From JAKBEU01 sp036172095 (GTDB lineage Bacteria > Patescibacteriota > Microgenomatia > UBA1406 > GWC2-37-13), in contig JAVHSH010000007.1 in the NCBI GenBank assembly GCA_036172095.1, positions 1-61,511 on the forward strand: 61,511 nt of DNA, in the 5' to 3' direction. Position 1 is the stretch's first letter; each line of letters opens with the position of its first letter. Shown here piece after piece: positions 42,701 to 50,819 of this stretch. The translations under genes were made by a program, and so were the position numbers. A model generated the notes under the pieces. The model saw only the letters and a list, made by a program, of their open reading frames with translations, was not told where the DNA came from and made no database searches.

Positions 42701-43214
42701 GGTTTTTTTGAATTAATGTATGAATAAATAATGCAAGTATGCCTCCGAGGAGTGCTGTCGCTAACTGGAAGATTCCCATCGCCTTGAAAAAGATTGATGG
42801 CACTATATGCGCACTGATATAAAAGGAAGCCACAGAAAATAAAAGTGCTGTTTTTGTAAACGAACTGACAATAAGCGAGGGGATGAACGAGTTTTTTTTA
42901 ATCATTGATGCAAATACGACCGTAAGAATATAATTCCCCACCCATATGAATGGCATGAAATACAATAGGAAGGGTGTGAACGTCCCAAATAGAAGCCCAT
43001 TCAAAACAGCCCCTATGCTGGGAAGAATGACAATCGGAAGTATTTGTTTTTTTTGGAATGAGTATGCAGATAGGAATAAAAAGGCGTTAACGACTGACCC
43101 TGTCAGCAGCTGAGGGCCAGATATGAATAGGGGAATCAGGAACGAAACAGAAATCAAGGAATAATAATAAACGAGGTTTTGTGTTTTTGGTAGGGTAATA
43201 GTTTGGGCGTCCAT
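42687..43214 (-). CDS. Small polytopic membrane protein next to hydrogenase-like gene
   Basis: 175 residues, about six membrane helices (YYSLISVSFLIPLFISGPQL, FMPFIWVGNYILTVVFASM, and others). The layout resembles ECF-transporter S components (ThiW/QueT-like), but no diagnostic motif was seen. It lies 14 bp overlapping with the hydrogenase-like gene downstream, so they are expressed together. TATAGT (43221-43226) lies 6 nt before the ATG. It could anchor or feed the cluster protein. Function not known. Confidence 0.5.
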   Translation of the reverse strand: MDAQTITLPKTQNLVYYYSLISVSFLIPLFISGPQLLTGSVVNAFLFLSAYSFQKKQILPIVILPSIGAVLNGLLFGTFTPFLLYFMPFIWVGNYILTVVFASMIKKNSFIPSLIVSSFTKTALLFSVASFYISAHIVPSIFFKAMGIFQLATALLGGILALFIHTLIQKNHDRT

Positions 43215-43221
43215 AAAATAA

Positions 43222-43539
43222 CTATAACATACCGCCCTTCCACTGAGATTTTGTAAGATTTACTTTTTCTCCATCAAAAGACACTCCTTCTGTCACCAAG
43301 AGTTTTTTCTTTGCTAGTATTCCACCTTTCATTGAATATCCCACCAAAGAACCATCTGACCCAACAACGCGGTGACATGGGACATGGGGCGCATATGGAT
43401 TTATTCTCATATAATGTCCAACTGCCCGCGCAGATTTGGCTTTCCCTGCAAGTCGGGCTATCTGCCCATACGTTGCAACTTTACCTTTCGGTATCTGCCG
43501 CGAAATATCATAAATTTTTTGGGCAAATAGATTGTTCAT
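43222..43539 (-). CDS. MGMT-family alkyltransferase (single DNA-binding domain)
   Basis: 105 residues, only the C-terminal domain of O6-methylguanine-DNA methyltransferase. Helix-turn-helix region KVATYGQIARLAG, RAVGHYMRINPYAPHVPCHRVVG with the acceptor Cys in PCHRV, and a wing GYSMKGGILAKKKLL. The Cys distinguishes it from ATL proteins, which have Trp at this place. It may accept alkyl groups itself or flag damage. 7 bp from the membrane-protein gene. Confidence 0.88.
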   Translation of the reverse strand: MNNLFAQKIYDISRQIPKGKVATYGQIARLAGKAKSARAVGHYMRINPYAPHVPCHRVVGSDGSLVGYSMKGGILAKKKLLVTEGVSFDGEKVNLTKSQWKGGML

Positions 43540-43559
43540 ATATTTGTTGACGGAATAAC

Positions 43560-43589
43560 TTGACTATAACCTTCATTTTAGTACATAAT
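43560..43589 (+). promoter_or_regulatory. Promoter of surface paralogue 5
   Basis: TTGACT (43560-43565), an 18 bp spacer, CATAAT (43584-43589). The start ATG at 43625 is 35 nt downstream, so this transcript has a leader, unlike most in the window. Confidence 0.5.
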
Positions 43590-43624
43590 GGACATATTAT
43601 TAAGGTCCCATTGCACCAATACTT

Positions 43625-45511
43625 ATGAAAACCAAGACCATGTTTGTATTGTTATTAACCTTCCTTATCTCCACTCTCCTCTCCCCACTTATGGTGTCCG
43701 CACAATCAAATGCAGTCTTTGAGAAAACCGTCAAATGTTTGAAAAATAGACCGGAAGACAAGGGAAATACCGCTTCGTTGACATGGCATGACCCTCCAAC
43801 CCCTCAATCTCTCCCGAAATATCTAACGGGGACATTTCTTCCCGGTTCAACCGTTTACACTGTTGCATGTATTGGGACAGGTGAAGGAAGAAAATGTGGC
43901 ACTGGGAACAAGGCACTTGATGATGAGTTATTCAATGGAACCATTGGCCTTGGTCGCGGTGACTATCAGATAAACGTAACCTTCAATAAACCAAAACAAG
44001 AAGTCGATAATACCGGAATCGTCAACGTCGACGCGGTTGTTGGTGGAACCGCCGCTAGCCAAGGATCATATGAATTTTTTGGGGTAGAAGTTACGCAGAA
44101 AGTTGATACAACCATTCCTGGTCAAGGCGCCCTTCAGCAAGGAGTATTTAAATTCATCGAGACAGGCGCCCAGGATTGCGCAAAACTTTCATGGACACAT
44201 CATGACCCGTATGGGATCGTGTTTGACAGTATGAGTCTTGAACCGTTGGGGAACGTTGTTGTCACCATCAATGATGAGACAGGCAAACCGCTTGAAAATA
44301 ATCCAGTTCTCATGAATAAAAAACCAACTGGGGAAGATGGCGTATTCAACTATTTGGTGCCTCCTGGGAAATACATCATGACCGTACAGCTTCCAACTGG
44401 ATATACCTTCAGCGCAACACCAAAGTCAAACGCTAATATGGCTGCCATTTATGACTTTATTGATGAAAATGATGCGAAAAGCCATTGTACTATTTATAAA
44501 CCTGGAGAAATAATAGATGAAAAAGCCGATCTCCCTGAGTGTCGGAATATCCCTCTTGAACCAGCAACTGTTGCTCCCCGTGTAAAAGATCCTGTGAGTA
44601 TTCTCTATTCGTTGGAGAAAGATCTCGACAAGGATGTTTATAGAATAAAGGGTAAAGTGTCTCATCCTCTTGCCACTGTGATAGCACAACAGACAATCTC
44701 AGCGACACAGAAGGTGGAATTAGCCAAAATCGAATCAAACCACTCCGGATACTACACTCTTGAGATACCTCTTGCCAACGTCCTTCCGGATGCCCCAATG
44801 GAGGTCGTATTTAAGAAAAGCTCATTGATGGGAGTGAGTCCTCAGGTAAAGTCGTTTTTAAATTCATTGATTGGGCTATTGGTAAAAAATGTCCACGCCC
44901 AAAATAAGAATATACTTATCCTTGATCAGCTCCCCACATATATCGAGGGATATGCCTTCGATGAAAAGCAGCAGATTATACCTGAAGCGACAGTCCAAGT
45001 TGTCCTGAAAAACGGAGGATCGGTCTATTATCAAACAAGGGCTGATGTGAATGGATATTTTTATATTGCCCCAAAAAACCTTCCATCTTCTCAACTAAGC
45101 TTGGAGTTTTCTCTGAGTTTCGTTAAACCGAACGGCATGAAGGTCCCCTATAAGATATATGAGTTCACAAAATCGAATAAGTACTATTTCACGAAAGAAG
45201 GAATCAATTTGTTGACAGGTATGAAAAATGGGAAAGTGGCTGAACCACAGCTTCCGAGTGAGACAAAATTAGGCATCGTCCCGCTCACCCAAAAAGAGCA
45301 GCTGACATTACAGAAAAAAAACTCATCCACAACACAGTCGATGGGTGCAACAAGTAACGATGCAACAAGTAACGATGCAACAGGACAAACGACGATGGAA
45401 CAAAACAAATCAACTCAACAGATTGTCATGGTTATCGTCTTCTTGGTTGTGCTTGTAGTCGTCGGCGGCGTCGCTGTCGTTGGAATACTTAAAAAGAAGC
45501 AGGTAAATTAA
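43625..45511 (+). CDS. Surface paralogue 5 with carboxypeptidase-regulatory-like repeats
   Basis: 628 residues. Signal peptide (MKTKTMFVLLLTFLISTLLS), then CAKLSWTHHDPYGIVFDSMS (about 186-205) opening the first beta-sandwich, a middle block with VSHPLATVIAQQ, TYIEGYAFDEKQQIIPEATV (about 439-458) opening the last, a linker with a small ATSND tandem repeat (45347-45376), and a C-terminal membrane helix (IVMVIVFLVVLVVVGGVAVV) ending KKKQVN. Same block order as paralogues 1-3, though on the opposite strand and 18-34 kb away. The 4 bp end overlaps a convergent DUF167 gene. Confidence 0.75.
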   Translation: MKTKTMFVLLLTFLISTLLSPLMVSAQSNAVFEKTVKCLKNRPEDKGNTASLTWHDPPTPQSLPKYLTGTFLPGSTVYTVACIGTGEGRKCGTGNKALDDELFNGTIGLGRGDYQINVTFNKPKQEVDNTGIVNVDAVVGGTAASQGSYEFFGVEVTQKVDTTIPGQGALQQGVFKFIETGAQDCAKLSWTHHDPYGIVFDSMSLEPLGNVVVTINDETGKPLENNPVLMNKKPTGEDGVFNYLVPPGKYIMTVQLPTGYTFSATPKSNANMAAIYDFIDENDAKSHCTIYKPGEIIDEKADLPECRNIPLEPATVAPRVKDPVSILYSLEKDLDKDVYRIKGKVSHPLATVIAQQTISATQKVELAKIESNHSGYYTLEIPLANVLPDAPMEVVFKKSSLMGVSPQVKSFLNSLIGLLVKNVHAQNKNILILDQLPTYIEGYAFDEKQQIIPEATVQVVLKNGGSVYYQTRADVNGYFYIAPKNLPSSQLSLEFSLSFVKPNGMKVPYKIYEFTKSNKYYFTKEGINLLTGMKNGKVAEPQLPSETKLGIVPLTQKEQLTLQKKNSSTTQSMGATSNDATSNDATGQTTMEQNKSTQQIVMVIVFLVVLVVVGGVAVVGILKKKQVN

Positions 45512-45735
45512 GGTTTTTGGATAATCGTTACTGTCTTGTTTCTTGAAGTAAGACCTGATGTCAATACGACGCGTGATGGCGATGTGTCAAAGTATTTTGC
45601 CAATAAACGGATGACGTCGTCATTTGCCTTCCCTTTCTCAGGTATTTTTTGTGTACAGACAATAAAGTGGGACTCGTCTATCTTTTCAACCTTCTCCTTG
45701 TGAGATTTTGGTTTGACTTTAATATATATATCCAT
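45508..45735 (-). CDS. DUF167/YggU-family protein
   Basis: 75 residues: MDIYIKVKPKSHKEKVEKID and KGKANDDVIRLLAKYF, TSGLTSRNKTV. This is the compact YggU fold, which is found in nearly all life without a settled function. It overlaps the end of surface paralogue 5 by 4 bp. Confidence 0.85.
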   Translation of the reverse strand: MDIYIKVKPKSHKEKVEKIDESHFIVCTQKIPEKGKANDDVIRLLAKYFDTSPSRVVLTSGLTSRNKTVTIIQKP

Positions 45736-45781
45736 ATATCACTATTATCCACAATTGTAGCATTTGCTATACTGATTCAAT

Positions 45782-46144
45782 ATGAAAATCAATATCCGTC
45801 TTATTTATCTCTATCTATTTTCTTTTGTTGGACTCGTCATATTTGTCATTGGATGTACTCGTTTAGTTGATCTAGGCTTGAAAGTATATGTTTTTAAAAA
45901 TGCAGATATGTATGGGGCATATCCTATCTCCAAATCTCCAATGGGCCCAGATGACAAAAGAACACCAGAGCAAATCCAGAAGGAAATTGACGACCAAGAA
46001 CAGTTTCAAATTGAAGAATCAAAAAGAAATAGACAAAGAGAAACCTCCTCTGCACTTGCGATGATATTTGTTGGAGGACCTTTGTATCTGTATCACTGGA
46101 GAGCGATACAAAGTGAAAATAAAGTACCTCATAAAAAAAAATAA
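45782..46144 (+). CDS. Two-helix membrane protein of unknown function
   Basis: 120 residues. Helix 1 (about 8-34, IYLYLFSFVGLVIFVIGCTR), a polar region with a charged amphipathic stretch (about 55-85), helix 2 (ALAMIFVGGPLYLYHW) and a basic tail. No family recognised. TATACT (45768-45773) lies 8 nt before the ATG. It precedes the redox operon but has its own promoter. Confidence 0.6.
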   Translation: MKINIRLIYLYLFSFVGLVIFVIGCTRLVDLGLKVYVFKNADMYGAYPISKSPMGPDDKRTPEQIQKEIDDQEQFQIEESKRNRQRETSSALAMIFVGGPLYLYHWRAIQSENKVPHKKK

Positions 46145-46164
46145 TATAATTATTATCGCTCTTT

Positions 46165-46198
46165 CTTAATCTTGTCTTAATCTTGCGTGTTGTATATT
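46165..46198 (+). promoter_or_regulatory. Tandem CTTAAT-N5-CTTAAT site and promoter of the redox/two-component operon
   Basis: CTTAAT (46165-46170), five bases, CTTAAT (46176-46181): two direct repeats 11 bp apart within an exact 11-bp tandem (46164-46174, 46175-46185). TATATT (46193-46198) follows, a -10 box, so the repeats lie over the -35 region. OmpR/PhoB-family regulators bind such head-to-tail hexamers at 11 bp spacing (PmrA box CTTAAT-N5-CTTAAT). A regulator of this family is encoded 2.5 kb downstream in the same operon. Confidence 0.65.
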
Positions 46199-46226
46199 CT
46201 TTGTATTAGTAATTATCTTTATTAAT

Positions 46227-46949
46227 ATGAAACATATTATTGATTATATTTCTAGAAATATAATATCCGTTATGGGGGTGACTATTCTCGCTGGAACAAC
46301 ACTGTCAACTAGCGTTGTTGGAATGTCAAAAGTTATGAGTCAATTAGGAACAACAAAAACTCCTGAAGTTCCTGAAATTCATCAAACCATCCAACAACCA
46401 GAATCAAAAACACAAGTGACTCAAACGGACAACAATTCATTATCTACTTCCCGATCTTCTACTCCTCAAAGTATTGTTGTTACCCAACCATCACCAACTC
46501 ATCCAGTGGCCAAATCATCAATAATTACAACCTCCACCAAAACACCCACAACTTCAAATATATCAACTATTGGTAAATGCATTATTACGTTGAGTGGTAG
46601 TCAGTATGATGTGACACCTCTTCAGACATCTCATTCTGGAGGAAATATTTTTACCTGTGGAACGGATATGACATCTGTATATATTGCCCAACATGGTAAT
46701 AATTTTTCGCGCATGCAAGGATATCTTATTACATCGTCTAGTCCAAGTCAGTCAAATGGAAGTACGTCTACAGCTTCAGGTAATTCATCAAGTGGGTCTT
46801 CATCATCACTATCTGGTCGAGAAATAGAAGACAAAGATGAAGATTCTTCAGTTCGAGAATCAGAAACAGACAAAAAAGAAGAGGAAAAACAGAGAGAGTC
46901 TGAAAAACATGCACTCGAACAACAAAATGAATCAGAAGATGATAATTAA
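46227..46949 (+). CDS. Exported cytochrome b5-like protein (divergent)
   Basis: 240 residues. Signal or anchor helix (about 12-34), Ser/Thr/Pro-rich linker, then a cytochrome b5-like domain (about 116-170): CIITLSGSQYDVTPL, HSGG (H136), CGTDMTSVYIAQHG (H156). The two His are at the places of the b5 heme ligands (HPGG and the later H), although the Pro is lost. The remainder is a Ser-rich spacer and a highly charged Lys/Glu tail. First gene of the operon; 14 bp before the ferric-reductase-like gene. Heme binding is inferred. Confidence 0.65.
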   Translation: MKHIIDYISRNIISVMGVTILAGTTLSTSVVGMSKVMSQLGTTKTPEVPEIHQTIQQPESKTQVTQTDNNSLSTSRSSTPQSIVVTQPSPTHPVAKSSIITTSTKTPTTSNISTIGKCIITLSGSQYDVTPLQTSHSGGNIFTCGTDMTSVYIAQHGNNFSRMQGYLITSSSPSQSNGSTSTASGNSSSGSSSSLSGREIEDKDEDSSVRESETDKKEEEKQRESEKHALEQQNESEDDN

Positions 46950-46963
46950 CATTAATTATACGC

Positions 46964-48256
46964 ATGAAAAAGCAGGGAGGAATACTTGGTATTTGGATAA
47001 TTTCAATAGTAACTATTACTTTGTGGATTCTCTCAAAAAATCAGCAGAATAATCTTTTATCTGATCCACTCAGAAGCATGAGTCAATTATTCGCCCTATT
47101 GGGAATAGTTTTAATGAGTGTCGTTTTTATTACTTCAACTCATTTTTCATTTATAGAAGATTTGTTTGGAGGACTTGATAAAGTATATAAAGCGCACCAT
47201 ATTCTTGGAATGGTTTCATTTATCATGCTAATTAACCATCCACTTCTTCTTGCTTCAAAGGCAATGCCCAATATGAAGATTGTTTCCTTATATCTTTTTC
47301 CAGGCCTTGATCTTTCATATAATCTGGGTATATTTGCAGCATATATTATGCTTTTTTCGTTTATAAGTATTGTTTTTATAAAACTCCCTTATCATGCGTG
47401 GCTGCAAGGACATCGTCTACTTGGAATAGCTGGGATGTTTGGTGGAATTCACGCTGCGTTAATTATAAGCGATGTATCTTCCTTCTTTCCTCTTCGCATA
47501 TGGATATTAGGATGGTCACTCATGGGCATTCTTTCTTTTATATATAAAATAATTATTTATCCCAATATGAAGATTGCTAAATATGAAGTTATCGAAGTCA
47601 CACAATCATTAGACATTGTCTCAGTCATAGCAAAAGCAAAAGCTGCAAGATTAATATTTGTTCCTGGGCAGTTTGGGTTTGTATCTTTTAAATCCCACAC
47701 CCTCTCTGCAGAACCGCATCCCTTTTCATTTTCTTCAAGTCCATCAGAAGATGTTCTACGCTTTTCAATCAAGATGCTTGGCGATTTTACGCTTCGTGTC
47801 CCACAAGTTAAGGTTGGGGATATACTATTTATAAAAGGACCATATGGAAGATTTGGACATTCAATAATTAATTCAAAAAATAAACACGTATGGATAGCTG
47901 GTGGGATTGGAATAACTCCATTTCTCAGTTTACTTAGACATATATCTATTAATAATAGTAAACAGTCGGTTATCCTTTTTTATTCATATGGAAGAAAGGA
48001 GGAGGCAGTATTCAATAAGGAGATTGATGATCTTGTATATAAGAATGAGTCTCTCATTTACGTCCCGTGGTGTACTCAAGAAAAAGGAAGATTATCAGTT
48101 GATAAAATTAAAATTCATTTGGATTCTGATTTACCAAACTACATATATCATCTTTGTGGACCTTCACCCATGATGAATTCCATCACAGAAAATCTACTGC
48201 GCCGAGGGGTAGATGAGGATAATATCCATTATGAAGAATTTCAAATGAATGTATGA
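46964..48256 (+). CDS. Ferric-reductase-like membrane protein with FNR domain
   Basis: 430 residues. Residues 1-200 form about six membrane helices with four His likely to carry two hemes: H79 (HHILGM), H92 (NHPLLL), H150 (GHRLLG) and H163 (GIHAAL). Residues 205-430 are a cytoplasmic FAD/NAD(P)H reductase: HPFSFSS (252-258), GGIGITP (313-319) and CGPSPMM near 405. The layout matches FRE/NOX-type transmembrane electron carriers that pass electrons from NAD(P)H to the outside. The next gene overlaps by ATGA. Final acceptor unknown; two b5-like partners flank it. Confidence 0.85.
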   Translation: MKKQGGILGIWIISIVTITLWILSKNQQNNLLSDPLRSMSQLFALLGIVLMSVVFITSTHFSFIEDLFGGLDKVYKAHHILGMVSFIMLINHPLLLASKAMPNMKIVSLYLFPGLDLSYNLGIFAAYIMLFSFISIVFIKLPYHAWLQGHRLLGIAGMFGGIHAALIISDVSSFFPLRIWILGWSLMGILSFIYKIIIYPNMKIAKYEVIEVTQSLDIVSVIAKAKAARLIFVPGQFGFVSFKSHTLSAEPHPFSFSSSPSEDVLRFSIKMLGDFTLRVPQVKVGDILFIKGPYGRFGHSIINSKNKHVWIAGGIGITPFLSLLRHISINNSKQSVILFYSYGRKEEAVFNKEIDDLVYKNESLIYVPWCTQEKGRLSVDKIKIHLDSDLPNYIYHLCGPSPMMNSITENLLRRGVDEDNIHYEEFQMNV

Positions 48257-48717
48257 GTAAAAATTTAAAGCAGATTGCTCAATTTACTATTATTAATGCA
48301 CTTATTTTTTCTTTCTCTATTTTTATTACTCCAAAAAAGAATGTTGTCAATATTGAAAATCAATCAATTAGTCAGTCTTCTAAAAAAACAGTGTCTCCTG
48401 TAATTACTACTACAGTTAATATAGGAAAAAGAAATAATATATCCTCTCCCATTGAAGTCCCAACTCAAATACCACCTCAAAAAATATCAGCTTTTGATCA
48501 GGTTTCATCTCATAGTTCGCCTTCAGATTGCTGGATGATCATTGAGGGACATGTCTATGATATTTCTTCCTATTTCGGATCGCATCCTGGTGGAGATCAA
48601 AGACTGCTTGATTACTGCGGCAAGGATGCTACAAGCGCCTTTCAATCAAAACCTGGGAATGGAGCCGATCATTCCGTTACAGCTCGCTCTATGTTACAAA
48701 GTTACCTGATAGAATAA
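48253..48717 (+). CDS. Exported cytochrome b5-like heme protein
   Basis: 154 residues. N-terminal anchor helix (about 11-27), Ser/Thr linker, then a cytochrome b5 domain (about 82-154): CWMIIEGHVYDISSYFGSHP ... HPGG (H111), CGKDATSAF, DHS (H140). Both heme His are present. It should sit on the outside of the membrane and accept electrons from the ferric-reductase-like protein. It begins with an ATGA overlap and ends 6 bp before the response-regulator gene. Confidence 0.85.
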   Translation: MSKNLKQIAQFTIINALIFSFSIFITPKKNVVNIENQSISQSSKKTVSPVITTTVNIGKRNNISSPIEVPTQIPPQKISAFDQVSSHSSPSDCWMIIEGHVYDISSYFGSHPGGDQRLLDYCGKDATSAFQSKPGNGADHSVTARSMLQSYLIE

Positions 48718-48723
48718 GCATGT

Positions 48724-49395
48724 ATGAGAATCCTCATTGTGGAAGACGATATGCGTCTTGCGGTAAATATTCAAAAACTTCTTGCAATTAACCATTTAGC
48801 TGGAGATATTTTAACATTGGGTAAAGATGCTCTTTTCAGACTTGAAACAGAAGAATATGACGCACTCATCCTCGATTGGATGTTGCCCGACATGAATGGA
48901 ACGGATTTGTGCGAGCTTCTACGAAAAAGAAAGAATTCTATCCCCATCCTTATGCTTACGGCAAAAAGTCAGAATGAGGATGTGGTTATTGGTCTTAAAA
49001 GTGGAGCAGATGATTATCTGATTAAGCCATTCTCTGTTGAAGTTCTAATTGCACGCATCCAGTCGCTTCTCCGTCGCAGATCTCAACCTCTTGAACAACC
49101 TTTGCTGAAAGTTGGAGCGCTCACATTGAATAAAAATACGTGTGAAGTCAAACGAGACAATATTAAAATCTCTCTTGCTCCGAAAGAATATGCGCTCCTT
49201 GAATGTCTTATGATGAATAAAGGAAAAGCGCTTGACCGTATGTACCTTATGGAACACGTGTGGGGAGAACAAATAGATGAACTATCAAATACAGTCGATG
49301 TTCATATTCGATATCTGCGAATAAAAATTGACGGAGATAACAAAAAAAAGTTAATACAAACCGTTAAAGGAAAAGGATACCTTATATGCGACTAA
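48724..49395 (+). CDS. OmpR/PhoB-family response regulator
   Basis: 223 residues. Receiver domain (1-115): acidic pair EDD (7-9), phospho-acceptor D51 (LILDWMLPD), conserved Lys in IKPF. DNA-binding winged helix (about 125-223): LAPKEYALLECLMMNKGKAL and VDVHIRYLRIKI. It overlaps the kinase gene by 10 bp. The tandem site upstream of the operon (46165-46181) is a good candidate target, giving autoregulation. Confidence 0.93.
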   Translation: MRILIVEDDMRLAVNIQKLLAINHLAGDILTLGKDALFRLETEEYDALILDWMLPDMNGTDLCELLRKRKNSIPILMLTAKSQNEDVVIGLKSGADDYLIKPFSVEVLIARIQSLLRRRSQPLEQPLLKVGALTLNKNTCEVKRDNIKISLAPKEYALLECLMMNKGKALDRMYLMEHVWGEQIDELSNTVDVHIRYLRIKIDGDNKKKLIQTVKGKGYLICD

Positions 49396-50819
49396 ATACT
49401 AAACACAAATTCATCCTCGGATTTTCGACATACTTCATTGTCTTTTTTCTAATCATTTCCATATTGTTTATATTCATATTTAGGTTTATATACATAAAAC
49501 AAATCAAACAGGAGGTGAATCTTGAATTCTCGGAAATCATTAAGGAACATGTTGATGTTGATAATCAGGGATTTTTTTTTAAAAAGGATGTGCGTGGGGA
49601 AACTCTCCGTTCTCATCTTTTTGCGGATAACATTAGTGCGCTTTTTATTGCAACCGATAGTTCTGTTTTACGTGCGTATGGGTCGTTTGAAATTCAAAAT
49701 AATACCGATCAAGCTGTTATTTTGACCCTAATAAATAAGTCTTCCAAGGCTCATACAGTCCTGCAACAAATTATCAAATGGAACGATGAGTCCTTTCAAT
49801 CTTTAATTGCCCCCATTACTTACAAGGGTATTCCTATCGCATATATGGTTGTTGCTAAGTCGCAAAAATCTGTTGAAGAGAGCACTTCATCTATGGTTGC
49901 TATCATTTTTTCACTTGGATTGATCGGTGTCGTCGGAAGCATTATTATTGGATATTTTTCCACCTCTTCTTTGTTAAGTCCGGTTCACAAGCTCATAGAC
50001 GTAATAGAAAAAACAAACCTACATGAACTTGCATATAGCAATACTATCAAAGGCTCACCAAACGATGAGTTTGTGATTCTTTCAAAGAAATATAACGACA
50101 TGATTATACGTTTAAAAAATATGTCAACTCGCCAAAAGGAATTTATAGCCAACGCTTCTCATGAACTTAAAACCCCTCTAACTCGCGCAATCTCATCTCT
50201 TGATGTCCTCGCGGCACAAATTCCTTCAAATTCTACCGATATTACTCAAATTAAAGAAGATTTGCTTGATATTAATACTTTGATTGAAAGACTTTTGTTG
50301 CTTGCTCGAATTAAAGAAAAAGGACAAATAGAAGGTTCTGTAATCCTAAAAACGCTTATGAATACTATTCAAAGTTTTTTTGAAACACAATTATCAGAGA
50401 AAAAAATATCGCTCACCACACAAGTTGAAGACAATATCTCATTACCTTTACCAAAAGAATATGCAGCTATTGTTTTCCAAAATATTATTAGTAATGCGAT
50501 TAAGTATTCTCATCATAATTCTACAATAGATGTTCACGCATATAAAAAAAATGGTCAAATTCATGTGTTAATTCAGGACCAAGGTATGGGAATGAACTAT
50601 TCAGATAAATTGAAAGTGTTTGATAGGTTCTTCAGAAGCTCAAAAGCCCGTTTGGTGAGCGAAGGATATGGTGTCGGCCTCTCATTAGTGCAGGAGATAT
50701 GTGAAGAGTACAATGCGATAGTCAATGTGAGGTCTGCAGAAAAAAAGGGGACAACAGTTGAAATACTATTTCAAGAGATATCCCCCATCAACAACAATCT
50801 GGCTTCCCGTCATGTATGA
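49386..50819 (+). CDS. Sensor histidine kinase
   Basis: 477 residues. Helix 1 (about 10-34), a sensor region (40-170), helix 2 (about 171-192), a HAMP linker (195-245), HisKA FIANASHELKTPLTRAIS (H259), N box FQNIISNAIKYSH, G boxes DQGMGM and GYGVGLSL. The sensor domain is small and shows no known fold; the redox genes upstream suggest a redox or envelope signal. The last 54 bp overlap the convergent SDR gene. Kinase residues are all present. Confidence 0.92.
   Translation: MRLNTKHKFILGFSTYFIVFFLIISILFIFIFRFIYIKQIKQEVNLEFSEIIKEHVDVDNQGFFFKKDVRGETLRSHLFADNISALFIATDSSVLRAYGSFEIQNNTDQAVILTLINKSSKAHTVLQQIIKWNDESFQSLIAPITYKGIPIAYMVVAKSQKSVEESTSSMVAIIFSLGLIGVVGSIIIGYFSTSSLLSPVHKLIDVIEKTNLHELAYSNTIKGSPNDEFVILSKKYNDMIIRLKNMSTRQKEFIANASHELKTPLTRAISSLDVLAAQIPSNSTDITQIKEDLLDINTLIERLLLLARIKEKGQIEGSVILKTLMNTIQSFFETQLSEKKISLTTQVEDNISLPLPKEYAAIVFQNIISNAIKYSHHNSTIDVHAYKKNGQIHVLIQDQGMGMNYSDKLKVFDRFFRSSKARLVSEGYGVGLSLVQEICEEYNAIVNVRSAEKKGTTVEILFQEISPINNNLASRHV

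Noticed and set aside
45347..45376. 15-bp tandem repeat in surface paralogue 5 as a CRISPR-like or regulatory repeat
   Set aside because: Only two in-frame units within a coding linker (ATSND); simple slippage explains it.
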